Shown: positions 45,501 through 55,571, numbered from the stretch's first letter. The stretch is 64,000 nt of DNA from Sphaerolaimus hirsutus (GCA_964036195.1 OZ038452.1:28841785-28905784); one strand, 5' to 3'. Made by a program: numbers and translations. The notes: generated by a model not told the origin, from the sequence alone.

Positions 45501-47542
45501 TATGGCAAAATATTAAAAAATTAATAACTTCTTTTGGAAAAGAGTTAGGACTTGTAAAAAACACCATTAAAACCGCGATTTTTTTCTGCACATGTCAGTG
45601 AAAAAATGGCTCAAATCCGACCTACAGGTGACAAATGAAGTTACTTTGAAATCGGTGGGGGTTGGCGTCAAACTCAAGAAAAAGCGACGATTTTGCGACG
45701 TTTTTGGCGACTGTCGCTACAATTTACGACGGTTTAATTTAGAGTTAAACAGTAAAAGTAAACTGGCGACGCGTCACCTTTTTTTAATTTAGCAGGGTTA
45801 CGGTAGCGTCGCAAGCGTCGCAAAAGTCGTTCAGTTTGCCGGTGCATTTCATGCGACTATCATACTGTTAAAGTGCAAAAAGTAACAACTTTATGAGCAG
45901 AATGATAATTAACAATCATTATAAGCATCAAAATAAGACATACATGCTATAACAAGCACAAATTACATGCTTCCGATGAAATTCATAAAACAGTAGTTTA
46001 CATCTTATGTGCAACACTTTCTGCGTCGCACGCGTCGCTAGCAACGCGTCGCTGAAAATTGCATTCAGTTTGCCCATTACGTTTCACATAAAAAATAATC
46101 TGGCGACGCGTCGCATTTCTGTGACTTGCCGAAACCACTAACCCCAGAAAGTGAAACACAAAAATAAACTAATTTTAACATGTCAATCATAAAGGTAAAC
46201 CGACGCGCGACGCGTCGCGTTTCAGTTTACATTTGTGTTTGACATGCCGCGTTGGTAAACTAGTGTGCACACGCACAATAACCCCCCTCGAATAAATACC
46301 CCTCGAATTAACCCCACTCAAATTTTACTGGCGAAATAATAAACCCCCATGGGGGTATTTCGAAGTAATACGGTAATCGTCGCGTCGCACCGTCCACACG
46401 GCCGCCCGCCTGTACGCATCGCGAACATCTGCGCACAACCCAAAGCAAATGCCAACCATGAGTCTGGGGTCGTTGACCGGCTGCTGCGGCGGCACGTGCT
46501 GCCCGGCGACGAAGTGCACCGCGTCGGGCGACGTGGGCGTGGCGTCGACGAAGTCGAACAGTCGCGGGTCGGCCGTGCCCACCGGCAACTGGCCGGACCC
46601 GTCGAAGGGAGTCGCCGCGCACCCGCCCATCGTGTTGCTCGACCTGCCGTGACGCGGGCCGTTGGATTGGATTGGATTGGAAGACATATTGGTCGCCCGC
46701 ACGCTAGTCGACACGCGTGTGTCAACTGGTCCGTGTCAACTCAGAATCAGGCTTCACGTGTTCTGCAAATGCACATGCGGTAATCTTGAAATAAATATAT
46801 TACGGCAAGTGTATTGGAAGATCGCTCTGCGACACGTGAAGCCGAGATCTGAGTTGACACAGACAAATTGACACACTTGTGTCAACTAGTGTGCGGGTCG
46901 CCATTGCGGCTGCGCACGACTAGTACACCATCGAAAGTTGGCATACCTACTCAGAAATCTGTTTTGCACCTATTTGAGTTTACCGCATTGAACTTTTTTT
47001 GATCACCCGTCAACAGTAGTTCACAGATCCCTCATTGTGGTAAACTCAAATGTGCGCAAAACAGGTTAATGAGTTTCCCAAATTTCCGCGGCGTAATTAC
47101 TAGTGTGCGCGGCGCCATTGCGTGCGTCGCCGCGGCCGGCTAGGCCGCACAAAGATGCACACGTGTCGCGTGCTCGATTGATTGCAAGCGGTTACCGATT
47201 GGACGCATTGTTATGGTGGTAATTGAACTGTCGATAGGACGCCGACGGCGGTCGCGTGCCGCCCACAGCAGACTGCGCCCGGTCGCGCTGCACGGCGGGC
47301 AGCGTGCACACGAGCGCCGACTTGGCCGCCGCCTTGGTGCCGCCGTCGCGCGGCTTCACGCTGCCGTGGCGCACCGAGTGTTTGCTGGCCTCGTCGAAGC
47401 AGCTGTAGCCGCGGTTGCGCTGGTGCGTCGCCGCGCCGCCGGCCGCCTCGCCCGGCGTGAAGCTGCGCCGCCGCGGCTTGGCCGCCTGGTTGGCCGGCGA
47501 CAGCGCGTGCGGCTGCGGCGCCGATATCATGAAGCGAAACAT
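36599..47542 (-). CDS. voltage-gated potassium channel, Shaker/Kv1 family
   Basis: Seven coding exons on the minus strand: 47196-47542, 46457-46643, 43320-43688, 41389-41694, 39761-39987, 38876-39052, 36599-36833. All junctions are GT-AG and all phases join, giving 615 residues and TGA. A long N-terminal region (1-221) is basic, then Gly/Ala/Pro-rich. The T1 tetramerisation domain starts at [17 protein letters not shown] (222) and lacks the zinc-binding Cys pair of Kv2-4, as in Kv1. S1 is about 352-373, S2 404-422, S3 430-451. S4 has Arg/Lys every third residue ([13 protein letters not shown]), S5 is about 498-520. The filter TVGYGD is at 546-551, and S6 has the PVP bend at 577-579. The C-terminal tail is short and has no obvious PDZ-binding end. 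It would form a tetrameric plasma-membrane channel for delayed or A-type K+ current. Exons 1-2 are inferred from phase and composition; exons 3-7 are certain. Confidence 0.93.
36891..37138. mobile_element. MITE with AGTATACTCGGCGGACCGC ends
   Basis: Left AGTATACTCGGCGGACCGC; right GCGGTCCGCCGACTGCCGAG with a slightly rearranged end reaching AGTATACT. It is in the last intron of the channel gene. Confidence 0.8.
37139..37820. repeat. AAACGTAAA / GAGTACTTT repeats of the GTTGTTAAAAC family
   Basis: Two blocks meet at about 37612-37650 around GTCTTAACAACTATTG and AGTTGTTAAAATGTA. The steps are GTACTCGAGTA-like and AAACGTAAA. Intronic. Confidence 0.6.
37965..38590. mobile_element. foldback element, near-perfect palindrome
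   Basis: Arms of about 290 bp: GGGGCCAGATTTAATTCTCC at left and its complement at about 38567-38590. They include GATAGATTTTTTAAAGTTCAG and GACTTATGCGAGTAAC pairs. The centre is near 38290. Intronic in the channel gene. Confidence 0.85.
38594..38765. repeat. GTATCCAAATCTTA / AAAGTGTCAAATG repeat
   Basis: Short relative of 11846-12163: CACTCCCAGACTCTGTAAAG at left, CTTTACAGAGTC near the right, and ATCCAAATC with complements in the middle. 110 bp from channel exon 6. Confidence 0.65.
39270..39653. mobile_element. diverged CCGTATT-type MITE (GAATAACTCCCCC body)
   Basis: Ends near ATATCCTTGAGAAAGAC and GTCTTATTCGAGGATCTACGG. The body repeats TTGAATAACTCCCCC. Intronic. Confidence 0.7.
40155..40547. 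mobile_element. TA-flanked CCGTATT-type MITE
   Basis: Ends CCATATTTCCTCGAAATA and GAAGAAATACGG with TA on both sides. It sits inside a GTTGTTAAA/AAACGTAAA repeat (40023-40880). Intronic. Confidence 0.85.
40885..41323. mobile_element. TA-flanked CCGTATT MITE
   Basis: Ends CCGTATTACCTCGAATTA and GAGGTAATACGG. The interior matches 35497-35973 inverted. It ends 66 bp from channel exon 4. Confidence 0.9.
41764..42154. other. intron sequence with half of a CCGTATTTGCTCG-type repeat
   Basis: 41769-41890 carries CCGTATTTGCTCGAATAATT and inverted AACTATTCGAGG steps without a matching right terminus. The rest is unremarkable. Confidence 0.5.
42155..42329. mobile_element. MITE with GGCCCTACGCACA-TTAGTTGAC ends
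   Basis: Ends ATGGCCCTACGCACATTAGT and the inverted ACTAGTGTGCGTAGGGCCAT. Next to them is a second inverted pair (CATCGA, GTCAACTGGTTCC). Intronic. Shares the terminal core with the Harbinger elements. Confidence 0.85.
42331..42790. repeat. GTTGTTAAAACG / TACTCGAGTAC repeat
   Basis: Begins CATAGTTGTTAAAACG. Rich in ACGTATACT, TACTCGAGTACAG and AAACGT. Same family as 57108-57596. The right end is lost against the next MITE. Confidence 0.6.
42792..43248. mobile_element. TA-flanked CCGTATT MITE, complete reference copy
   Basis: Ends CCGTATTTCCTCGAAATA and GAGGAAATACGG. Long C runs at both sides and a central unique part (GTTTATACCATCTACG area) shared with 40-282, 16860-17088 and 28340-28480. 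It ends 72 bp from channel exon 3. Confidence 0.92.
43734..43860. repeat. CCGTTTTTGCTCGAATAATT repeat next to exon 3
   Basis: ACCGTTTTTGCTCGAATAAT at left followed by several TTATTCGAGGGG and TTATTCAAGGGG steps. No right terminus defined. About 45 bp upstream of the exon 3 acceptor. Confidence 0.6.
43936..46373. mobile_element. TA-flanked CCGTATT MITE split by a Harbinger element
   Basis: Ends CCGTATTACCTCGAAATACA and CGAAGTAATACGG, TA on both sides. Interior as in 40885-41323. The 2067-bp element at 44212-46278 has inserted in it. Confidence 0.88.
44212..46278 (-). mobile_element. Harbinger element, internally deleted (non-autonomous)
   Basis: Left end TGGCCCCGCGCACACTAGTTT and right end GGTAAACTAGTGTGCACACG, with TAA on both sides (44209-44211, 46279-46281). 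Its left 1.1 kb matches the reverse complement of the right end of 48524-52308, and its right 400 bp matches the left end of that element. It is therefore an inverted, deleted relative. It keeps the last transposase exon, antisense (about 45060-45200), with in-frame damage. Intronic between channel exons 2 and 3. Confidence 0.9.
46691..46902. mobile_element. MITE with GGTCGCCCGCAC-CTAGT ends
   Basis: Ends GGTCGCCCGCACGCTAGT and ACTAGTGTGCGGGTCGCC, then inverted GTGTCAACT / AGTTGACAC and GCTTCACGTG pairs. ATT on both sides. In channel intron 1. Confidence 0.85.
46906..47116. mobile_element. MITE with GCGCAC-CTAGT ends, abutting the previous one
   Basis: Ends GCGGCTGCGCACGACTAGT and ACTAGTGTGCGCGGCGCC. 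Inner inverted pair GAGTTTACCGCA / TGTGGTAAACTC. It shares one ATT with the element at 46691 and has another ATT at 47117-47119. Confidence 0.8.
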
Positions 47543-48230
47543 GGCCGCCCCTCGGCGCTCCGCGTCCAGTCCCGGGTCCCGCGGGCCGAGCGGCGGCTAT
47601 TTTTAGACCGTGTCGACAATATGTCAGCCAAAAATAACACCCGAGAATGCGGCGGGGGTGCCGCGGATCGCCGGCCCATCGATATTCATGGCGGCGGGGC
47701 GGCGGCGCGGCCTCCTGCAGCGGGCGCACATCGCCGCCGGTTAGCCAAATGAATGGTTGACGTGCGGCCGACGACTGCCGGTAGCCGGTGCGGGCGCCAT
47801 TTCCATAACCAGTCGGCGGCCGGCCGGCGGCGAGTGCGCGCGGCCGCGGCGGCGGCGCGCCCACGGCCGCGTCGTCATCAGTATCTGCCGCATCGTCGCG
47901 CCGCCGTCGCGCTGATATCGCATGCAAATTATACGGCCGTAGCGCGCGGGGGCAGCCACGGTGCACCGGTCGTCGGCGGTGCGCCGCGGCAATTGAAGTT
48001 TGATACGCGAACGCGCAAGTTTAGGCGAGCCGGCGAGAATGTGCCGTCGCTACCGCGGAGCTCGGCGGCACATTTGATATTTATCCATAAGCGAGCGGCT
48101 GCTTTTGGCAGATGCGACGGCTAGCAGCCGAGCCGATTTCGATTGCTTTCGGCGACGCGCCGCAGTAACTATTTGCTTGTACGCGTAAACTGCGCTTGTC
48201 TGTCGCAGGTGCAACATCGTCTATCTACCT
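47120..48230 (-). promoter_or_regulatory. GC-rich, CpG-rich 5' region of the channel gene
   Basis: CpG-dense sequence covering coding exon 1 and about 690 bp upstream, in an AT-rich surrounding. Long overlapping frames on both strands here are composition artefacts. A promoter for the minus-strand channel gene is inferred. Confidence 0.5.
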
Positions 48231-48232
48231 AC

Positions 48233-48520
48233 CGTATTACCTCGAATTACCCCCCCCCCCTTGAAAAAACCCCCCTCGAATAAACCCCCCCTCAAACTGG
48301 GCTGGGGAAATAAACCCCCCCCCTCGAAATACTCCCCCTGGAATGACGTACATCATGTATGCAATGTACATGATGTATTTATTGCGACCAAAGTGCATCG
48401 CAACCACACGTAATTTACTCTCTTTTTAATTGTGTGCGGAAGGACAAATCCGCGTGTAGGCTGTCCTAGGTGTGTGAGTGTTATAGGTTATCTCATCTTG
48501 TGCGCCGGTCCGCTCTATCC
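48233..48520. repeat. left part of a CCGTATT MITE beside the Harbinger element
   Basis: Begins CCGTATTACCTCGAATTA with long C runs and the ATGACGTACATCATGTATG palindrome area. No right terminus is found before 48524 or beyond 52311. Confidence 0.65.
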
Positions 48521-48523
48521 TAA

Positions 48524-51500
48524 TGTGGCTGTACACGCTAGTTTACCAACATGGCACGTCGATCAAAAATGTAAACTGAAACGCGACGCGTCGCGCGTCG
48601 GTTTACATTTTTGATCGACGTGTGTACTTTAGTTTACGTTGGTGTTTCACTTTCTGGGGTTAGTGGTTTCGGCAAGTCACAAAAGTGTGACGCGTCGCAC
48701 GATTACACACGAATGTGACACAGCTGGGTAAACTGGAAGTGACGATTATGCGACGCGTCGCATTCGTCGCGCGACGCGTCGTATGCGACTCGCGACGCGT
48801 CGTACAGCCAAAAATAAGGAAGGATTTATTCCCCGAGACTTATCAGGTGAGCAGTAAACTAATTTTTTTGACTTTTCAAATTCCCTAACGTATCTTTGTT
48901 GCGAAACGTAGACAATTTAGACGTGACAATTACGTTTGTGTGTGTCTGCTAACATTTGTTCTTTATCGTGACTGTTGATATTTCGTTATTTATCGTGACT
49001 GTTAATAATTCGTTTTTGTTACTTTTTACTTCAATTTACAAATTGAAATGTACCTAACAGATTTATTGCGTGATTTCATCATGTTGTTACGGATAGAAAA
49101 ATTAAAAATTACATGGACACGTGATTTGTATGGAAGTTCGACAAAAAGAAATGCAAGTGCGACAAAATAAAATCCAAACTTTGTACTCGCGAATTTTCAA
49201 TGTATATCTAAAAGTGTAAAAAAAGAAATCATTCTCCTTCTTGCTTCGACAAAAAGAAAGGAAGTGCGACAAAAAAAAATCCAAACTTTGTACTCGCCAA
49301 TTTTCAATTTAAATCTAAAACTGTAAAAAGAAATATACAGACGTATATAACATCACTTACTGTGTTGTGACATTTTCATGTTATTGTTTACAACAACATT
49401 GCAATCGAACAGTAAACTGATATGTATGAATGAACTCAGTTTACCGATAACGTTCACAATGATTACAAATTAATTACAGCTGTGGCCAACTGAATTCGAA
49501 CAGCTGCACGCGATGCTTACAGCTGTCGACCCTGAAACTGGTGAACAGTACCTGAGAACACGAGATGAAAGAAGACACATCGCTGTAGTGACAACAGAAA
49601 TGCGACTGTTTTACTTTCTGTATACATGCGCAAACGGCCGGGAAGTTGAAGATTGTGCCGGCCAGTCACAGGTGATACCATTTTTCATGCTTTTAGATTG
49701 CTTTATAGTTCATTGTATTTTGGAAAAACATTTACAGATTTCCGGCGCTACGATTAGAACGATTATTGACGAAGTGTCCACCGGAATAGTGAAAGTTTTG
49801 AAGGACCACTTGAAACCTATGGGGAGTGATTTAGGGCAAATGAAAGATTTCGCGCAGCAATACTGGAAACTGTGGCAGATGCCGAACTGTGTGGGGAGTC
49901 TGGATGGCAAACACATCCGTATTCGCAAACCCGCTGGTAAGTACATATCATTTTACGCATTCTACTTTTGCCCTCATGTGTGTTGTTTCCAGTAAACATA
50001 AACATGGTGAGTCGTATGCAACGTCACGGTAAACTAAGCGTCGCATTTGCGACGCTTGCGACGCTTGCGACGCGTGCGTCGCCTTCAATCAGAAATAGTC
50101 GCCAGTTTACCAAGGTTGCAAATTTTTTTGTGAAAACGTCGCTTTTCGTCGCATTTTGCGTCGCAAACGTCGCAAAATCGTCGCTTTTGCTTGAGTTTAA
50201 CCGCAACCCCCACCGATTTGAAAGTAACTTCATTTGGGTCATGGGAATGTTGTGCAAATGATTTTTGGATGTACTTGTAGAGAAAAAAATTGCGCTTCTT
50301 CTGACGTACCTGGCTTCTCATAAAAGTGATCCAAAAAAAAGTTATGATTTTTTTTAAAAAAGGGCCAAATTGCGCGACGAAATGGCGACGGTCTGGCGAC
50401 GGTCTGGCGACTGTAGAAAAATGACTAAATTCACAGTGATGGGAAACTGTGCAGTGAGGTGGAAATGTTTACAGTTACAAAAGTAAATGAAAAACGCCTT
50501 GCAGAGGGTGGAACGAGATACTGGTGCTACAAGGGCTTCTCGTCGATTATACTGTTCATCAGCGCCAGCGCAGATTTGAAAATTCAGTACGTGGACATCG
50601 GTATGCCGGGGTCACAAGCAGATGGTGCTGTGCTGATCACGTCTGATTTCGGGCAGGATTTGATGTGAGTTTACATCCTTTTTGACATGTTCCAATGAGG
50701 TGCTATACATTTACGCATGATAAAAGTGATACATTTACACAGACATGGCAGAATGCTTATGGCGCCACCGTGCTTGCTGCCCGGTGCAGATGCCAACGAA
50801 CCTGCAAATACCATTCCGAGTTATTTTGTGGGTGATCAAGCGTTCGCGTTGCGCAAGTGGTGTATGGTGCCATATGCGCTGCATGCAGATGACAGCCAGC
50901 GACACTTCAACTATCGGTGTGTTTGAATATTGTGAAAGAAGCGTTGTTTGGTAAAACTGAAATCTAAATTTGACTGCAACTACTGCAGCTTATCCCGAGC
51001 TAGGCGCACTGTCGAATGCGTCTTTGGTATTTTGGCTGGCAGATGGCGCATACTGATGACCTGTATCGCGATGGAACCGCCGCGCGTACAAAGACTGGTT
51101 ATGGCCTGTTGCCACCTGCACAATTGGCTGCGTGATATCCGCGGGGAAAGTGCTGCCAACCAATTTGATGAAAATGGCGATGAAAAACCACAAGATGACC
51201 CGAACGACACTGTTGAGCGAAATGTAAGTTTACCTTGCATATTCACTGTTACAATTCAACATCACATAAATTCATTCCCATACACAGCTGCAGTGGCGAC
51301 CAGTGTACGACAACATGGATATGATCGATAACGTGCCAATCCGAAGGGACGTTGACGAAAGAGATGCGCGCCCCATCAGGGATGCAATCAAGGAGTGGAT
51401 GATGACGGACGCCGGTCGTGTTCCGTGGGTGAATCCCGCTGACTGCTGAATTTGCAACTACGTTGAATATAAAAATCAAACTGAAATATTTCCGTTGCAG

Positions 51501-52308
51501 TGGCAGTTAGCATTAAAGTGGCACTGGAATGGTAAACTGATGTAACAAATACAAAAAATTCATTTTCATGCTATCTGCTACAGCTACACTTCATTTTTCG
51601 ATTGCAACCGGTTATAATGGTTGTTATGTAGTACACTGTCGTTGAATGGACAATTTTCATTCACTATTCGATTTTTGGCTGATTTTTTCTTTTTTAATTG
51701 TGATTAAATCATAATTCGCAAAGTCTTTCGTTTCACGCCGCGAAAAATTGTGTGATGTGTGCAGCTAATGTTCCTCTTTCATGTGTGATTTTTTTTTCCC
51801 GGATTCGGGCTTTCCGTTCACGTGCTAGTGATTTATTTGCGTTTAATTGAAATAAAATCATAAAAAATCGAAAGTTTATATTTCATGTCCGCTGTGTACA
51901 CCAATCGATAGCGCAAAGAAAACTGATAATTTAGAACGTTTCAATAAACGAAAAAACGTAACAGGTGATTTTATAAAAATTTATTTCCACAAAAAAATGA
52001 TAAATTCAATAAAAAATCCAATGTTGCACTTAAAAATATTTTAAAAATTTTGACAACATCTACACAACGTACTGTACACGATGACGCAAAAAAATTGCAT
52101 AAACAATGCTCCGTTCTTCCACAATTAAAGAAATTAGAAATTAATGTTTACAGCGTAAATTCACATCACAGGCAAACTTGAAAAAAATAAAGATGGCGGC
52201 CTAAACTCCGCCCACTTTTACTATGCGTGAATTTAGCCGGTAAACTAAAAAATGGAGTTTACCGCCAGTAAACTGAAAACGCCAGTAAACTAGTGTGCGC
52301 GGGGCCAT
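48524..52308 (+). mobile_element. PIF/Harbinger DNA transposon, apparently complete
   Basis: Left end TGTGGCTGTACACGCTAGTTT and right end AAACTAGTGTGCGCGGGGCCA, with 3-bp TAA on both sides (48521-48523, 52309-52311). The left subterminal region (48540-48810) and the transposase intron at 49937-50504 hold many GCGACGCGTCGC-type palindromes. It encodes a spliced transposase (49480-51449). I do not see the second, Myb-like gene that autonomous Harbinger elements usually carry, unless it is in the short space at 48850-49470. Confidence 0.9.
49480..51449 (+). CDS. PIF/Harbinger DDE transposase (HARBI1-like nuclease), first exon uncertain
   Basis: Exons 49480-49671, 49738-49936, 50505-50664, 50743-50916, 50989-51223 and 51288-51449 join in one frame of 373 codons plus TGA. 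The first acceptor is TAATTACAG; the start codon is either the ATG at 49513 or lies in an upstream exon (a donor CAGGTGAGC exists near 48847). Catalytic signatures: the first Asp in GSLDGKHIRI, the second in YFVGDQAFAL, and the Glu in RRTVECVFGILAGRWR; also YKGFSSIILF and CCHLHNWLRD, all typical of the family. The protein would cut and rejoin the element ends with a partner DNA-binding protein. The first intron (66 bp) is open and in frame, so it could be retained. Confidence 0.9.
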
Positions 52309-52311
52309 TAA

Positions 52312-52785
52312 ATAAATAAATAAATACTGTATTTTCCCCCTTGAATTATTCCCCACCGTCGAAATACACCCATTTCTGAGCAACCCTCAAAATACACCCA
52401 TTTCGTGCGTTGCATTGATGAATTTCCCGAACCAGACTAATTTCTGAAATCCTGGGATCACAATATTTACATATTTATAAGGATTGAAAAAAACACTTTT
52501 TTCAATCGCTTTAAAAAAACCACTTTTTGGCTTTTTTTTAAAAATGTCCAGATTTTTCCAAATTTGCCCATTTCACACTCAAAACACACCACACTTCACA
52601 GTATGCAGCCTGGTGAACATTATCTGTGATTTTTTGCTAATTTTAACCTTCAAAATCACTATTTTGTGTATACCTACTTAAACTATGTATTTTTAAACCA
52701 TTTTTTGATATTATTCCCCTTTTCTGCTTCTATACCTTAAAAACCCATATATCTCTCCTCAACACCTCAGGAAATTTTATGGCTA
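52312..52785. other. gene-free AT-rich sequence
   Basis: 52328-52385 has degenerate CCGTATT-type motifs (TACTGTATTTTCCCCCTTGA). The rest is unremarkable. Confidence 0.4.
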
Positions 52786-53119
52786 CCGTATTTCCTCGAA
52801 ATACCCCCCCTCTTGAAATACCCCCCCCCCTCGTTTGACCCCCATCTCGAGACCACTATGAAACAATCACCCCCCCCTCGAAATACCCCCCCCCCAAATT
52901 GAGTGTAAAGGGAACGTACATGACAATAACTGTAGTTTGTGTTCAGTGTACTGCAGAACATAAACTGCCGTATTTGTCATGTACGTACTCTTTACACTCA
53001 ATTTGGGGGGGGGGGGTATTTCGAGGGGGGGTGATATTTTCATAGTGGTCTCGAGAGGGGGGGGGGGGGTCAAACGAGGGGGGGCATTTCAAGGGGGGGG
53101 GTATTTCGAGGAAATACGG
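52786..53119. mobile_element. TA-flanked CCGTATT MITE
   Basis: Ends CCGTATTTCCTCGAAATA and GAGGAAATACGG. Nearly a full palindrome, with a mirrored AACGTACATGACA / TGTCATGTACGT core. Confidence 0.92.
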
Positions 53120-53304
53120 TATCTATAGATTTGTTGCTGACGAAAGCCAACATTAAGACAGTGTCATTTATTTTTGAGAGAAATTCAGGTGATTTTACTC
53201 TGTGTATAGAAGTATTTGTTTGCGTATTTGTCTTACTTGTCGGCACACAGCAAAAACGCTTACCCCCGCATAGTATCCAGCCACTAAATACACCTGAACA
53301 CTTA
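53120..53304. other. gene-free sequence
   Basis: Nothing recognised. Confidence 0.4.
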
Positions 53305-53398
53305 CCGTATTTCCTCGAATTACCCCCCTCGAAATACCCCCTTAAAATTCTCGCTCTGAAAAATTAAACCCCCTGGGGGTATTTCGAGGAAATACGGT
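53305..53398. mobile_element. 94-bp TA-flanked CCGTATT MITE
   Basis: Ends CCGTATTTCCTCGAATTA and GAGGAAATACGG. Confidence 0.9.
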
Positions 53399-53996
53399 AC
53401 ATTACCCAAAGTGGGCCTTGCAAAGGGATGCTTGGGTACATTTTTCTGGGGGAAACAGTCCAGCTATATTTGGCATAACGTCATAACCGTGGTTAGCATT
53501 CAAAAAAATCACCAATTGTTTGGAAAATATATATAAATATATCACCTCAAACTTGGAAAAAATATAAATATATAAAAATCACTCAAGGCCTTCAGAAAAT
53601 ATAATTAAATCACTGAAAAAATAACTCTAAGCTCAAAAAAATCACAAAAAATCACTTGCGGTTTATTTCAATTACAAACAAAATTGTGGGCTATTGCGGG
53701 CTTAATTTACCATTTGCAAGCACACAAATGTACTCTAACATCCCACAATCTATTTATTATTGTTTCACAAGCAGTATTCATTTCATACAATATTGACAAG
53801 TGAAAATATCACGCAAATATCACAACAGAAAAATTCAACCTACAACCTCCATGACAACTTCAAAAACATTTTGCACTGCAAACATGTTGCACTGAACCTA
53901 TAGTGCCTGGTTGTGGCAGTGACGTTTGACTAAATAGTTGCTTAGTACTTGCAGCAGTGCCAGGTATGCCGAGGAAGTTTAGTGTGAATTCACTTA

Positions 53997-54122
53997 CCGT
54001 ATTTCCTCGAAATACCCCGAGGGGGTTTATTTTTTCAGAGTGAGAATTTTGAGGTTACACCAGGGGGGTTATAAATTCATAGTGTCCATTTTGAGGGGGG
54101 GGGGTATTTAGAGGAAATGCTG
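53997..54122. mobile_element. TA-flanked CCGTATT MITE, 126 bp
   Basis: Ends CCGTATTTCCTCGAAATA and GAGGAAATGCTG with TA on both sides. Confidence 0.8.
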
Positions 54123-54460
54123 TAGTTCATGCTATCATCTAGTGTTTTCAAGAGCTACTTTTTCAACCGTGGTGAGCTGTGAAAACTCAGGGCACACGGC
54201 TACATGTTTGGCAAAAGTTTGGTGACATTTTGGTGACACCATGGTGACAGTTTTCCACAGTTTTCCCCCATATTTGATAACTGGCAACATTGGTGGATGT
54301 CACCAAGTGTTGCCAGCTTTCAAAAGTGGTGATGTGAGTTCTCAATTACTGTAGATCATTTTTGATGACATCAAGCAGGTATTTTTGGTTCAATGTTATG
54401 TTTTATTTCAGAAAAGTATGTTATAAGATTTTATACACTAAAATGTGACAATACAATTCA

Positions 54461-55571
54461 TAGCAGGATTAGCATTGAAAAAACGACCGATTTTGAGAAA
54501 ATATAATTAAATATTATCTCAGAAAATCTCTCAAGCAAAAAATATAATTAAATCTCTTGGGTCATTTTTGAAAATATAATTAAATCTCTCAGAAAATCTC
54601 TTGCAGTTCAAAAAAATCTCATAAAATTTCTCAACTTAAAGTATGATTTAAGTAATATTTCAAGGTGTTTGAACCATTGATAGTAGAAATTAAGCACATT
54701 ATGTGTTGTTTGACTTTTTCATTCACAATTTCATATGATAATAGCATATTGTCTTCCGATGGCTAACTTTGTATTATCATGTATTTAGTATCTGAAAAAT
54801 GAACAAAAATATGGTTTAGGCACATTTTTCCTCATAGTAGAATAAATTACTTTCACATGTGATGATCCCCACAGAATTTATCAGATGACTTTTTCACCAA
54901 AATTTGATAACTATATTTCTAAAACATGCTGTCAACTCTTTAGTTGTTTAAACGGCTAGAACCCAGTGCATAAGTTTACCCGTTGCACAAGTAGCAACAC
55001 CCAGCGCCAATTCAGACTCAGCACTTAAATACAGCCCCATACTTGAGCACTGGGTTTTCATGGGACTGCAGGGGTTCAGTATGGTCCAGGGGTTAAACAT
55101 ATTTACGTTTACTCAAAAATACAAATACTTGAGTACTAAGTAAATACATCTAAATTTCCTCTGAAAACGTACCAGTACTCTCTTTTATGTATACTTCCTG
55201 AAAGTACTTGAGTACAGAAAATGTATTTCAGATAACTTTTTTATTGGCTCTTTCATGCCATAGAACAGAAAAAGGAAGGAAAAACTACAAATGGAGGGAA
55301 AATAGCCAAAAATTGGTATATGAGCATATATATAAATAGTTAAAAATAGATGAAAATTGGCAAAAAGCACATGAACTAGTGAATTTGAAGGTGAAAATGG
55401 GAAAATATAGAGAGATTTTCTCGAGAGATTTTGTGAATCAGGATAAAATATAATTAAATCTCTCTGGAAAATCATGGAAAAAATATAAATCTCAGAAAAT
55501 CTTATATTTTCTGAGATTTTCTGAGATTTTTTTAATATAAATCTCCCAGAGATTTTTTCAATGCTAAGCAG
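54461..55571. mobile_element. TIR element with TTAGCATTGAAAAA ends and AATATAATTAAATCTCTC body
   Basis: Left GCAGGATTAGCATTGAAAAA; right TTTTTTCAATGCTAAGCAGG. The steps are AAATATAATTAAATCTCTCA at 54490-54640 and 55400-55560. The central part carries a GTTTACTCAAAAATAC repeat of the GTTGTTAAAAC family. Confidence 0.7.

Noticed and set aside
47211-47966. 251-codon minus-strand frame and a 179-codon plus-strand frame in the GC-rich island
   Set aside because: Both overlap coding exon 1 of the channel gene in other frames and are Arg/Ala/Gly-rich, as expected from CpG-rich DNA.
44212-52308. One 8.1 kb Harbinger element with ends at 44212 and 52308
   Set aside because: The space holds two coding exons of the channel gene, and inner ends with TAA duplications at 46278 and 48524 define two separate elements.
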